Origin: Comamonadaceae bacterium
GTDB lineage: Bacteria; Pseudomonadota; Gammaproteobacteria; Burkholderiales; Burkholderiaceae_C
Direction of reading: 5' to 3'
Assembly (NCBI GenBank): GCA_013297875.1
Contig: JAAFIW010000015.1
Location: 1-64,000, forward strand
DNA length: 64,000 nt
The notes beneath the pieces are model-generated. The model did no database searches. It had not been told where the DNA came from and worked only from the letters and a program-made list of their open reading frames with translations. Positions 9,005 to 18,524 of the stretch are shown piece by piece (within the stretch, counting starts at the first letter, position 1; each line of letters starts with the position of its first letter). The translations under genes and the position numbers were made by a program.

Positions 9005-10039
9005 CTAAATTCCGGCCGGCTTGGCCATGGTGCTCATCCGGTCGACCGGTTTGATGGTCAAGGTCTTGATTTCTGCACCCTGCATCACGGTTAGTTGCAC
9101 TTCGCCTTCCGGCCCAGCGCGATCCCACAGCTTTTTGTAAAACGCTTCCAGCGTGGCCACCGGTGTGCGGTCAACGGCCAACACGATGTCGCCAGGCTGC
9201 ATGCCGGCTTCTTGTGCGGGGCTTTCTTTGTTGACGCGCACCACCTGTACCCGGCCTCCCTGTTCGGTAGAGGTCAGGCCCAGCCAGGGGCGGCGGCTGA
9301 GTTTGGTGCTGCCGGTTTGTTGCAGCTCGGCCAGGATGGGTTTGAGCAGATCCACCGGCACAAACATATTGCCTGGCAGGCGGCGGTTTTCACCCATCGC
9401 ATCCATGACAAACAGGCTGCCGATGCCCAGCAATTCGCCGCGCCGGTTAAAAAGCGGCGCGCCGCTGTGGTTTTCAATCGGCGGGCTGGTGAACAGGGCC
9501 GATTCAATGTGGTATTCCCAATAGCCCGAAAACGCGCGTTTGCTGACCAGCTGCGTCAGCGCCACATCGCCCTGCGCCCCGCCCGAAGCGGCCATCACGG
9601 CCTCACCCGCCTGCACATCGCGCGGGTTGCCCAGCGCCACCGGGCTCACGCCGCGCAGGGGCAGCAGCGGTTGAATCAGCCCGAAACCGGTGGCCAGGTC
9701 ATACGCCACGGCGCGGGCGGGCAGGGTTTTGTTGTCTTGCGTGACCACTTGAATGTTTTGCGCCTCCAGCATCAGGTAGCCAATGGTCAGGATCAAGCCA
9801 TCAGGCCCTATCACCACACCCGAGCCCAGTCGCTGCCTGCCCAGTGTTTCAGCGGAGCGCGCTCCCTCAATCGCCGTGACTTGTACGCCCACCACGGCGG
9901 CGTTGGCTTTGGTCAGCGCATCGACACCCAGCTGAACGGCCGGTGTCGGCGGTGTGGCCGCGCCTGCCGGGAACAGGGTGAGCGCACTGGCGGCAAGCCA
10001 GAAGCTGGTCAAGAGGCGGGAAAAGATGTGGGTGCGCAT
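9005..10039 (-). CDS. HtrA-like S1C protein with PDZ domain and His-to-Tyr active site
   Basis: Periplasmic protein: signal peptide (cut near AGAA), trypsin-like domain, C-terminal PDZ (SPAQEAGMQPGDIVLAVD). At the catalytic His position the sequence reads ILTIGYLML, so Tyr88 replaces His; Asp114 (YDLATGFGL) and Ser192 (NHSGAPL) are present. A catalytically silent scaffold or chaperone role is likely. I recall similar TIGYL-type proteins in other proteobacteria, so this may be a subfamily rather than decay. The ATG at 10039 has GAGGAG 8 nt upstream. It lies downstream of the BamE-like gene on the same strand. Confidence 0.8.
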   Translation of the reverse strand: MRTHIFSRLLTSFWLAASALTLFPAGAATPPTPAVQLGVDALTKANAAVVGVQVTAIEGARSAETLGRQRLGSGVVIGPDGLILTIGYLMLEAQNIQVVTQDNKTLPARAVAYDLATGFGLIQPLLPLRGVSPVALGNPRDVQAGEAVMAASGGAQGDVALTQLVSKRAFSGYWEYHIESALFTSPPIENHSGAPLFNRRGELLGIGSLFVMDAMGENRRLPGNMFVPVDLLKPILAELQQTGSTKLSRRPWLGLTSTEQGGRVQVVRVNKESPAQEAGMQPGDIVLAVDRTPVATLEAFYKKLWDRAGPEGEVQLTVMQGAEIKTLTIKPVDRMSTMAKPAGI

Positions 10040-10185
10040 GGATCGGCTCCTCAAATACCCGTGGGTGATGCCACGGCTACCAGAATGCGCCAAAAGCCAA
10101 GACTTGGCAATTGCCCCCATGGCCATTCCGCAGAGCTACAGACGGTCTTTTGATGCCCAAAACACCTATCGTGCTTGATGGGAGC

Positions 10186-10212
10186 GCACGAGCAGCTATT
10201 TATTTCATAGCA
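10186..10212 (+). repeat. Degenerate copy 4 of the dispersed repeat
   Basis: Only the 3' half is clear: CGAGCAGCTATTTATTTCAT followed by AGCAAC. It lies between the BamE-like gene and the protease-like gene. Confidence 0.55.
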
Positions 10213-10229
10213 ACTGAATGGCCCAAAAT

Positions 10230-10748
10230 TTACTTGCTACCACCCCGGTTTTCCATCGCATCGGGGTCGGGGCTGCTTCCGGTGCGCAGCACTTTCAGGT
10301 CGGGGTTGAAGGTCACGCTGAACACCAGGGCGGTGTTGGGTGCTTCGATGTAGCGCCAGTCGTAAACAATTTCTTTTTTCAGCTCGTAGGGCGTGATTTT
10401 TGCGGGCTTGCCTAAAGCACGGCGCACCTCTTCCATCATCATGCCGGGCTGCACTTTGACGAAGTTGGCGGGTGTAAGCACCTGGCGCAGCGCGGCCATT
10501 TTGCCGTCGGCGCCAATGGTGATCATGTAATTCTGGTGGCCGGCGGGTTGGCGGTTGTACTCAAAAATGCGGGCGTTGTCAGCGCCGTCCCACACCTTTT
10601 CGGGCTCGCCAAAACGGGCGCGCACATCGGCCTCGGTGGAGACGCCTTCTTCCAGCTCTTTGATGCGCTGGTTATCGCAGCCGGGCAAAAGGGCCAGCAG
10701 TGCGCAGGCGATGGCGGTGCCGCTCAGGCGGGAAATCCAGGTTTTCAT
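10230..10748 (-). CDS. BamE/SmpA-OmlA-like lipoprotein
   Basis: 172-aa lipoprotein with signal and lipobox LLPGC, followed by an SmpA/OmlA-like fold: EEGVSTEADVRARFGEPEKV and a second such repeat KVQPGMMMEEVRRALGKPAK. BamE proteins help assemble outer-membrane beta-barrel proteins, but this one carries two repeats and sits away from the canonical fur-bamE pair, so it is probably a paralogue. The ATG at 10748 (MKTWISRL) is the natural start. It diverges from the DUF3460 gene. Confidence 0.7.
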   Translation of the reverse strand: MKTWISRLSGTAIACALLALLPGCDNQRIKELEEGVSTEADVRARFGEPEKVWDGADNARIFEYNRQPAGHQNYMITIGADGKMAALRQVLTPANFVKVQPGMMMEEVRRALGKPAKITPYELKKEIVYDWRYIEAPNTALVFSVTFNPDLKVLRTGSSPDPDAMENRGGSK

Positions 10749-10788
10749 GCGTGGCCTCGTAAAATGTGTGTTTTCCGGGCGGAAGTCT

Positions 10789-11022
10789 ATGTTCAAACTG
10801 CTATCTCTTTTTCGTCGCGCCGACTACCAGTCCGATGCCACGCAATTCATCGACCAATTGAAAGCGCAAAAGCCACAGCTAGAGGCTCAGCAGCGTGCCG
10901 GCCGCGCCTTGCTGTGGGACAAAAATCTGGATCGCTCGGCCCTGGCTGAATGGAACCAGGCGCGGGTGGAGCAAAAGGCCTATCCGTATCAGACTGACCC
11001 ACGGCCCAGCGAGGCGCGTTGA
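10789..11022 (+). CDS. DUF3460 family protein
   Basis: 77-aa protein of the DUF3460 family, small soluble proteins restricted to Burkholderiales and of unknown function. It starts MFKLLSLFRRADYQSDATQF and contains LLWDKNLDR. The family is typically found directly upstream of scpA, as here, where the stop overlaps the possible TTG start of scpA by 2 nt. Confidence 0.75.
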   Translation: MFKLLSLFRRADYQSDATQFIDQLKAQKPQLEAQQRAGRALLWDKNLDRSALAEWNQARVEQKAYPYQTDPRPSEAR

Positions 11023-11882
11023 GCCACCCGGCGTTGACACAGGCCACGTCCATGGCTGCGGTGGATCCCAGCATGGATCAAGTAGTGGATCAGGTCGTGG
11101 ACCAGGTAGCCATGGCCCGCCTGTACGGCGAGCCCCTGTTTGCGCTGCCGCAAGACCTGTACATACCGCCCGACGCGCTGCAGGTCTTTCTGGAGGCCTT
11201 TGAAGGCCCGCTGGACTTGCTGCTGTACCTAATTCGCAAGCAGAACTTCAATATTCTGGACATTCCCATGGCGGGGCTCACGCGCCAGTACCTGACCTAT
11301 GTGGAAGAAATCCGCAACCACAACCTGGAGCTGGCCGCCGAATACCTGCTGATGGCCGCGATGCTGATCGAGATCAAGTCGCGCATGCTGCTCCCGCCCA
11401 AAAAAGTAGCCGCAGGCCAGGAGCCCGAAGACCCACGCGCCGAGCTGGTGCGCCGCCTGCTGGAGTACGAGCGCATGAAACTGGCCGCCGCCAAGCTCAA
11501 CGCCGTGCCGCAACTGGGCCGCGACGTGCTGCGCGCCCAGGTGGTGATCGAGCAATCGCTGGCACCACGCTTTCCCGATGTGTATGTGGCCGATTTGCAG
11601 GAGGCCTGGCGCGACATCATCAAGCGCGCCAAGCTCATCACCCACCACAAAATCAGCCGCGAAGCGCTCAGCGTGCGCGAGCACATGAGCCATGTGCTGC
11701 GCAAGCTGCAAGGCCGCCGTTTCGTGGAATTTGAAGACCTGTTCGACCCCAGCCTGGGCGTGCCGGTGCTGGTCGTGACGTTTATTGCGCTGCTGGAGCT
11801 GGCCAAAGAAACGCTGGTGGAAGTGACCCAGGCTGAGGCGTTTGCGCCGATTTATGTGCGGCTGGCGTTTACGCCTGTGTGA
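11019..11882 (+). CDS. scpA: Segregation and condensation protein A (ScpA)
   Basis: Kleisin subunit of the bacterial SMC-ScpAB condensin, which organises and segregates the chromosome. The ScpA signature is clear: FEGPLDLLLYLIRKQNFNIL and AAEYLLMAAMLIEIKSRMLL, with the C-terminal winged-helix part ending PIYVRLAFTPV. The longest start is a TTG at 11019 overlapping the DUF3460 stop; an ATG at 11052 (MAAVDPSMDQ) is an alternative. The N-terminus carries short VVDQ repeats. The usual partner scpB is not adjacent. Confidence 0.92.
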   Translation: MSHPALTQATSMAAVDPSMDQVVDQVVDQVAMARLYGEPLFALPQDLYIPPDALQVFLEAFEGPLDLLLYLIRKQNFNILDIPMAGLTRQYLTYVEEIRNHNLELAAEYLLMAAMLIEIKSRMLLPPKKVAAGQEPEDPRAELVRRLLEYERMKLAAAKLNAVPQLGRDVLRAQVVIEQSLAPRFPDVYVADLQEAWRDIIKRAKLITHHKISREALSVREHMSHVLRKLQGRRFVEFEDLFDPSLGVPVLVVTFIALLELAKETLVEVTQAEAFAPIYVRLAFTPV

Positions 11883-11975
11883 TTGGCTCACCGCGCCTTT
11901 AGCTGTCGCAAGCTGCAACCCTCTCAACAGACGCAAAACTAACGTTTTAAGGCCGGACTGTGAGTATCACGTTAG

Positions 11976-11985
11976 AGTTTGAACC
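11976..11985. repeat. Target-site duplication, left copy of the IS4 element
   Basis: AGTTTGAACC, identical to 13549-13558 on the other side of the element. Ten bases is normal for IS4-family insertions. Confidence 0.9.
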
Positions 11986-13531
11986 CAATACTGTTCGTTT
12001 AGGATAAAAACCTCTCATGGAGCACTTCTGCGCGTCTTGAGGGGCGTCGGTTGGAAGGTGGTGTGATCACCGGCGTGAAGTCGCAAGGCTGTCTTCGCGC
12101 CGCATCTTTGTCAAACGGCGCATACGGTGAGCTCCTACGCTTGACCATGCGCGGCGTGCTGCGATGGCGCGTGTGCACGCAGCGCAGCTTGGCGCTTGCG
12201 CTCAGTACCGCTTGCCACCAACGCGCTCGTCTTCGGGGTTGCGCTGGGGGGAAAAGCCCCGCATCGGGGCTGCTCGCGCCGCAGAAGTTGTATGTGGGCC
12301 GTGAACGACAGGTCTTCGTCGGCCTGGCCCGATCGGGCTGCGCCTTGGTGCAGCAGCCAGCGTACCGCGTAGTGCGCCAGCGCCCAGCCGTAGAACTCCT
12401 GGCGCACCAGCGCTGCGGTTTTGCTGCGCAGCACCCGCCTGCCTTCGCGCAGATGGGTCTTGAGCTCGTCGAACACCGCCTCGATGTGCCAGCGTTGGTG
12501 GTACAGCGCGGCCAACTCCAGTGCGCCAGCCTGCTGCGGATCGAGCAAACTGGTAATCAGCCGGTAGTGTTGAGGGCCTTGCTGCGAGCCATCTTGCACA
12601 CCTTGTTTGACGCCCGGCAGTTGGTACTCGATCACGCGCACCACACTGGCCGCTTCGGGGGCGTCTGAGAGTTGAACGCGGCGCTTGGCTTGCTTGGTCG
12701 GCTCAATCTGGCTGAGGTACGAGCCGTCGGCCAACATCTGGTGCACGGGCAGCAGGCGGTTGTCGCGAGCGCGCCACAGCAGGTGTGCGCCCGTGGCACG
12801 CATCTGCTGCCACTGCGCCGCACCGCTGAAGCCCCGGTCGGCCAGGCACAGCATGTCTGGCTCCATCGCGCCCAGCAAAAATTGGCACAGCTCCCACTCG
12901 TCGCCCCGGTAGGGGCCTATCTCTGCGCCCAAGATAGCGTGCGTGGCGCACTCGGCCAGCGCCACGCACTGCGCCTGTGGGTAGCCCGCCGTGCCGGTGC
13001 GGCTGCCGGGGCGCCCGAAGGTCTGCACGATGTCGGCCTCATCGGCCAGCTCGATGCGGCTGCCATCGATGGCCACCACGCGCATGCCCTTGTAAAACGC
13101 CTGGGGCAGCGCGGCCTGGTCTGCCAGTGGTAGGCAGCAGGTGCGCATTAAATCGCGTAGCGGATCGCTACCAATGCGGCTGCGCAGTTCGCTGATGCTG
13201 CTCTTGGCCACGGGCGCAGGGGGCACGGCGCGGGCGGCCCAGGCCAGCCCCTCGGTCACAGCAGAAAACACCGCCTCATAAGAGGCTTGTGGGTACAGGC
13301 TCAGGGCGATGGCGTAGTACACGCCCGCCACGGCCGGAAAGCGCCGGATGCGCTGGGAGTTGCAGCCGTGGGCGTTTAGCGCCTCATGCACCCTTGCGGC
13401 TGGAAACACGCGCGCCAGAAGACTGACGCTGAGATAGTCCGCCAGCCGCGCACCTTCGCCCAGTTCAGCTTTGGTTCTTGCCATGATCAGCTCCACGAGT
13501 TGCGCAGAGCCCAAGTATCGCTCAAATCATG

Positions 13532-13548
<17 letters not shown>
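11986..13548 (-). mobile_element. Complete IS4-family insertion sequence
   Basis: 1563-bp element. The ends read CAATACTGTTCG on the left and its inverse CGAACAGTATTG on the right, with partial identity continuing inward. It is flanked by perfect 10-bp direct repeats (AGTTTGAACC). It carries one transposase gene reading leftward. Removing the element and one duplication restores the reading frame of the neighbouring NHL lipoprotein gene, so the boundaries are exact. Confidence 0.92.
12135..13484 (-). CDS. IS4-family DDE transposase
   Basis: 449-aa transposase with the DDE triad at Asp140 (VVAIDGSRIEL), Asp216 (CLADRGFSG) and Glu335 in YHQRWHIEAVFDELK, the Y-(2)-R-(3)-E-(6)-K motif of IS4. 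The N-terminal domain (LLARVFPAARVHEAL) is typical of IS4-like transposases. The ATG at 13484 follows GGAG; a TTG 30 nt upstream is less likely. The gene looks intact, so the element may be active. Confidence 0.92.
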   Translation of the reverse strand: MARTKAELGEGARLADYLSVSLLARVFPAARVHEALNAHGCNSQRIRRFPAVAGVYYAIALSLYPQASYEAVFSAVTEGLAWAARAVPPAPVAKSSISELRSRIGSDPLRDLMRTCCLPLADQAALPQAFYKGMRVVAIDGSRIELADEADIVQTFGRPGSRTGTAGYPQAQCVALAECATHAILGAEIGPYRGDEWELCQFLLGAMEPDMLCLADRGFSGAAQWQQMRATGAHLLWRARDNRLLPVHQMLADGSYLSQIEPTKQAKRRVQLSDAPEAASVVRVIEYQLPGVKQGVQDGSQQGPQHYRLITSLLDPQQAGALELAALYHQRWHIEAVFDELKTHLREGRRVLRSKTAALVRQEFYGWALAHYAVRWLLHQGAARSGQADEDLSFTAHIQLLRREQPRCGAFPPSATPKTSALVASGTERKRQAALRAHAPSQHAAHGQA

Positions 13549-14941
<1,393 letters not shown>

Positions 14942-15231
14942 GACGTTTCCCTGTGAGTGATTCAACGCTTATTTAAACTGTCTTTATCAAACTGCTGTTG
15001 TGCTTCCCGGGCGGCCGCTACGCTCGGGTAGCGCAGCACGATATTGCGCTCCGACGACACAGCAAAGCGCCCATACACAGGGTTGAACAAAGCAGCAACT
15101 GTGATCGGTCTTTTGTTTTAACGGAGCCTGCGACCGCCCGCTCAAGCTCGGCTACGGGACTTTTGACTGCTGCGCCGGTGGACTTTTAACCTCGAAAACG
15201 GTGGTCAGATTCAAATTGTTGTGACGAAACG

Positions 15232-16239
15232 CTACGAGCTTGCGCAGCCTTCCCCACGCGCATCCCGCCCCATCAAACCGGCCACCGCCTGCGCGGCGGA
15301 TATTCGCCCGTCGAGCAAGTCCACCACCGCTTGCGCAATCGGCATCTCCACCCCCAGCAGTTGCGCCCGCTGCACCACGGTGCGGGCGCAATACACGCCT
15401 TCGGGCACGTGGCCCAGCCCATCCAGAGCCTGTTGCAGGCTGTGGCCTTGCGCCAGCAGTAGGCCCACCTGGCGGTTGCGTGACAGGTTGCCGGTGGCCG
15501 TCAGCACCAGATCGCCCAGGCCAGACAGGCCCATAAAAGTCTCGGGTCGCGCCCCCAGCGCCACGCCCAGGCGCGTTATCTCGGCCAGACCGCGGGTGAT
15601 CAGCGCGGCGCGGGCGTTCAGGCCCAGGTTCAGGCCATCGCACAAACCGGTGGCAATGGCCAGCACGTTTTTCACGGCACCGCCCACTTCTACGCCCACC
15701 ACATCGTCATTGGCGTACACGCGCAGCCGCTCGCTGTGAAAGGCTTGCACCAGCGCCTCCCGCACGCTGGCGTGGCTGCTGGCGGCCACTAGCGCGGTGG
15801 GCTGGCCTTGCGCCACCTCTTGCGCAAAGCTGGGGCCGCTGAGTACGCCTACTATCAATTCAGGAGCTGCTTGAGCAGCAATTTCATGGGCTAGCAGGCC
15901 AAAAGGCTCTGAAACCGGGGTTTCAAAGCCTTTGCACAGCCAGGCCACGGGCACCTGGCAGCCACGCAAGGCCTGTAGGCTGGCGCGCAAGCCGGCCATG
16001 GGCGTGGCAATGATGAACAGGTCGCAGCCCGCCCCTTGGATGGACAGGTCTGCGAGCGCACCCACCTGCACGGCGGGCGGCAGCGGGTTTCCTGCCAGAT
16101 AGCGGGTGTTGTCGCGGCTGGCTTGTAAGTGGGCGGCCTGCTCGGCGCTACGGGCCAGCAGGCACACCGCGTGCCGCTGGCTGGCGCTGATGGCCAGCGC
16201 CGTGCCCCAGGCACCTGCTCCAATCACTACAATTTTCAT
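15232..16239 (-). CDS. gpsA: Glycerol-3-phosphate dehydrogenase [NAD(P)+]
   Basis: 335-aa cytoplasmic enzyme that reduces dihydroxyacetone phosphate to sn-glycerol 3-phosphate for phospholipid synthesis. It has the Rossmann [10 protein letters not shown] at residues 6-15, [28 protein letters not shown] with the catalytic Lys, and [13 protein letters not shown]. Two dispersed repeats touch it: one supplies the region around the start codon (GCAGCTATGAAAATT) and one is read in frame as [14 protein letters not shown]. Downstream of secB in the conserved rhodanese-grxC-secB-gpsA order. Confidence 0.95.
   Translation of the reverse strand: MKIVVIGAGAWGTALAISASQRHAVCLLARSAEQAAHLQASRDNTRYLAGNPLPPAVQVGALADLSIQGAGCDLFIIATPMAGLRASLQALRGCQVPVAWLCKGFETPVSEPFGLLAHEIAAQAAPELIVGVLSGPSFAQEVAQGQPTALVAASSHASVREALVQAFHSERLRVYANDDVVGVEVGGAVKNVLAIATGLCDGLNLGLNARAALITRGLAEITRLGVALGARPETFMGLSGLGDLVLTATGNLSRNRQVGLLLAQGHSLQQALDGLGHVPEGVYCARTVVQRAQLLGVEMPIAQAVVDLLDGRISAAQAVAGLMGRDARGEGCASS
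15851..15896 (-). repeat. Copy 5 of the dispersed repeat, in frame inside gpsA
   Basis: Read in the gene direction: CTAGCCCATGAAATTGCTG, CTCAAGCAGCTCCTGAATTG, ATAGTAG. It codes [15 protein letters not shown], in the variable region just before the conserved SGPSFAQE motif. The match to the intergenic copies is strong except for the middle of the hairpin. Confidence 0.75.
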
Positions 16240-16268
16240 AGCTGCTTGAGCAGGATTTATATGGGATG
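16226..16268 (-). repeat. Copy 6 of the dispersed repeat, overlapping the gpsA start
   Basis: In the gene direction: ATATAAATCCTGCTCAAGCA then GCTATGAAAATTGTAGTG. The ATG of gpsA is formed within the hairpin part of the repeat. Confidence 0.75.
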
Positions 16269-16273
16269 TCGGC

Positions 16274-16365
16274 TTATTGAATGACAAATGACCCGACCTG
16301 CGACCCGGATGACAAATGACGCCGGGCGGTCATCTGTCATCACGGCTGCGTGAGCAGCCATGTCA
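16274..16365. repeat. GATGAC/GTCATC inverted-repeat cluster between gpsA and secB
   Basis: GGATGACAAATGACG and its inverse GTCATCTGTCATC face each other, with more ATGAC/GTCAT words on both sides. Similar clusters occur at 19972-20105 and 29355-29475, always between genes. It could serve as a bidirectional terminator; this is inference. Confidence 0.5.
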
Positions 16366-16382
16366 TCCATCATCGCTTGGGC

Positions 16383-16880
16383 TTACTGCAGTGTTGCCTG
16401 CGCAGGTGCACCGGCCAAGGCATCAGCCTGGGCTTGCGCTTGCTGCTGCTCGTACATGGCCTGGAAGTTGATTTCGGTCAGGTGCACGGGGGGGAAGCCG
16501 GCGCGGGTCACGATGTCGGCCACATTGCCACGCAGGTAGGGGTAGACGATTTGCGGGCAGGCAATGCCCATGACGGGGCCCATTTGCTCCTGCGGCAGGT
16601 TGCGCACTTCAAAAATACCGGCTTGTTTGGCTTCCACCAGAAACACGGTGCGCTCGCCGATTTTGGTGTGCACCGTGGCCATCACGGTGACTTCAAAAAT
16701 GCCGTCTGCCACTTGCTCGGCATTGACTGCCAGTTGAATGTCCACCTGCGGTGCGGTCGCGTCCAGCAGGATGCCGGGGGAATTGGGCTGCTCCAGCGAG
16801 GCTTCTTTCAGGTAGACGCGCTGAATCTGGAATACCGGGTCTGTATTGACGTCGGTGGCGGGGGTCTGGTCTTCGGCCAT
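16383..16880 (-). CDS. secB: Protein-export chaperone SecB
   Basis: Homotetrameric cytoplasmic chaperone that keeps preproteins unfolded and delivers them to SecA. Full length (165 aa) with [32 protein letters not shown] and the C-terminal [24 protein letters not shown] split across conserved blocks. It lies between grxC and gpsA, the common proteobacterial order. Confidence 0.96.
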   Translation of the reverse strand: MAEDQTPATDVNTDPVFQIQRVYLKEASLEQPNSPGILLDATAPQVDIQLAVNAEQVADGIFEVTVMATVHTKIGERTVFLVEAKQAGIFEVRNLPQEQMGPVMGIACPQIVYPYLRGNVADIVTRAGFPPVHLTEINFQAMYEQQQAQAQADALAGAPAQATLQ

Positions 16881-16911
16881 GGGGCGGGTCTTTCAGTTAA
16901 AAAAATGGGAA

Positions 16912-17172
16912 TCAGGCTGCATTGAGCAAGGGCATCAAGCCGCCTTTGCCGTCCAGCGCAATCAGGTCGTCGCAGCCGCCCACATGGGTGCTGCCAATGA
17001 AAATCTGGGGCACGGTGCGTCGCCCGGTCAACTCCATCATTTTGGCCAGTTGCTCGGGCTGGCTGTCGACGCGAATTTCTTCAATCTGCGTGACGCCTTT
17101 GGATTTAAGAACCGCCTTGGCCCGTATGCAGTAGGGGCAGATGGCGGTGGTGTACATCGTGATGTGTGGCAT
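16912..17172 (-). CDS. grxC: Glutaredoxin 3
   Basis: 86-aa thiol-disulfide oxidoreductase using glutathione. The active site CPYC lies in YTTAICPYCIRAK, with the cis-Pro motif TVPQIFI and the GSH-binding GGCDDL. The start MPHITMYTT at 17172 is the family start rather than the longer in-frame option at 17193. Confidence 0.95.
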   Translation of the reverse strand: MPHITMYTTAICPYCIRAKAVLKSKGVTQIEEIRVDSQPEQLAKMMELTGRRTVPQIFIGSTHVGGCDDLIALDGKGGLMPLLNAA

Positions 17173-17205
17173 GGCGTGGGTATCCAAAAACAAAAAAGTG
17201 AGGCG

Positions 17206-17619
17206 TCAAGCCGTTTTTTCAATCGGCAAATTGGCTTCTTTCCAGGCCGCCAGGCCACCGGCCAGCACCTGGGCCTGCTCGTAGCCCAGCTTTTTGGCGG
17301 TGGCCAGCACCCGGTTGGCCCGCGCGCCGGTGGGGCACACCAGAATCAGCGGCAAGGTTTTGTTTTTCACCAGTTGCGGCAGTTTTTCTTCAAACACGGC
17401 CACCGGAATGTTTTTGGCCAGGCCCAGGTGGCCGGTGGCGAATTCTTCAGCCTCGCTTACGTCAACCACCACCGCTTTTTCGCGGTTGATGAGCAGCACC
17501 GCGCCATTGGCGGTCAGACTTCCGCCCTTCATCCCCTGCGCTACCAAGGGCCACAGCAACATGCCGCCCGAGGTCAGGGCCACGGTAATCAACATCCAGT
17601 TATCAATCAGAAACTTCAC
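17206..17619 (-). CDS. Membrane-anchored rhodanese-like protein (YibN type)
   Basis: One N-terminal membrane segment ([18 protein letters not shown]) followed by a rhodanese domain with the Cys active-site loop VCPTGARAN, and [17 protein letters not shown]. Likely a sulfurtransferase or sulfur-carrier protein. It heads the yibN-grxC-secB-gpsA-type operon and diverges from gpmA. Confidence 0.88.
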   Translation of the reverse strand: MKFLIDNWMLITVALTSGGMLLWPLVAQGMKGGSLTANGAVLLINREKAVVVDVSEAEEFATGHLGLAKNIPVAVFEEKLPQLVKNKTLPLILVCPTGARANRVLATAKKLGYEQAQVLAGGLAAWKEANLPIEKTA

Positions 17620-17693
17620 AGGCAGTCTTTCAGGGTTTGGGGCAAACCCCTGATTCTAGAATGGCGGGCTTTGCACCTGAAGAAAGTAAGCGC

Positions 17694-18389
17694 ATGTACA
17701 AGCTGGTTTTGATTCGCCATGGCGAATCCACCTGGAACCTGGAGAACCGATTCACCGGCTGGACCGATGTGGCGCTCACGCCCACCGGCATCGCCCAGGC
17801 CCAAAACGCAGGCCGCCTGCTGCATGAGGCGGGCTACGACTTTGATGTGGCCTACACCAGCGTTTTAAAGCGCGCCACCCACACCCTGTGGCACTGCCTG
17901 GACGCGATGGATCGCACCTGGCTGCCGGTGGTGCACAACTGGCGCTTGAACGAGCGCCACTACGGTGCCTTGCAAGGCCTGAACAAGGCCGAGACAGCCA
18001 AACAATATGGCGACGACCAGGTGCTGCAATGGCGGCGCAGCTACGACACGCCGCCCCCGGCGCTGGTGCCCGGCGACCCGCGCAGCGAGCGCGGCGACCT
18101 GCGCTATGCCCGCCTGAAGCCGGAGCAGATTCCGTTGACCGAGTGCCTGAAAGACACGGTGGAGCGCGTGCTCCCGTTCTGGAACGAAGCCATGGCACCG
18201 GCCATACGCCTGGGCAAACGCTGCGTGGTGGCCGCGCATGGCAACTCCATTCGCGCGCTGGTCAAGTACCTGGACGATATTTCGGATGCCGACATCGTGG
18301 GACTGAACATTCCCAATGGCATGCCGCTGGTTTATGAGCTGGATGCGCAACTCAAGCCGATCCGGCATTTCTATTTGGGTCAAGCGTGA
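17694..18389 (+). CDS. gpmA: 2,3-bisphosphoglycerate-dependent phosphoglycerate mutase
   Basis: 231-aa glycolytic enzyme that interconverts 3- and 2-phosphoglycerate. Phosphohistidine motif [10 protein letters not shown] at residues 5-14, [31 protein letters not shown], and second His in [16 protein letters not shown]. The ATG at 17694 ([11 protein letters not shown]) is the family start. It is followed by ctpA and moeB on the same strand. Confidence 0.96.
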   Translation: MYKLVLIRHGESTWNLENRFTGWTDVALTPTGIAQAQNAGRLLHEAGYDFDVAYTSVLKRATHTLWHCLDAMDRTWLPVVHNWRLNERHYGALQGLNKAETAKQYGDDQVLQWRRSYDTPPPALVPGDPRSERGDLRYARLKPEQIPLTECLKDTVERVLPFWNEAMAPAIRLGKRCVVAAHGNSIRALVKYLDDISDADIVGLNIPNGMPLVYELDAQLKPIRHFYLGQA

Positions 18390-18524
18390 ACCCTTACACA
18401 AAACAGACCTGAGGTTTTCCCGAGGTTTACAACGGCGTATGGAACTGGGGCAGTTGTACGGCGTCACACGCAGCCCACGGGTGTATATTGACCCGCAAAT
18501 TTCACGTTGAACGGAAAACTTCAC

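Noticed and set aside
12051-12668. 205-aa plus-strand frame within the IS4 element
   Set aside because: Antisense to the transposase; IS4 elements carry a single gene.
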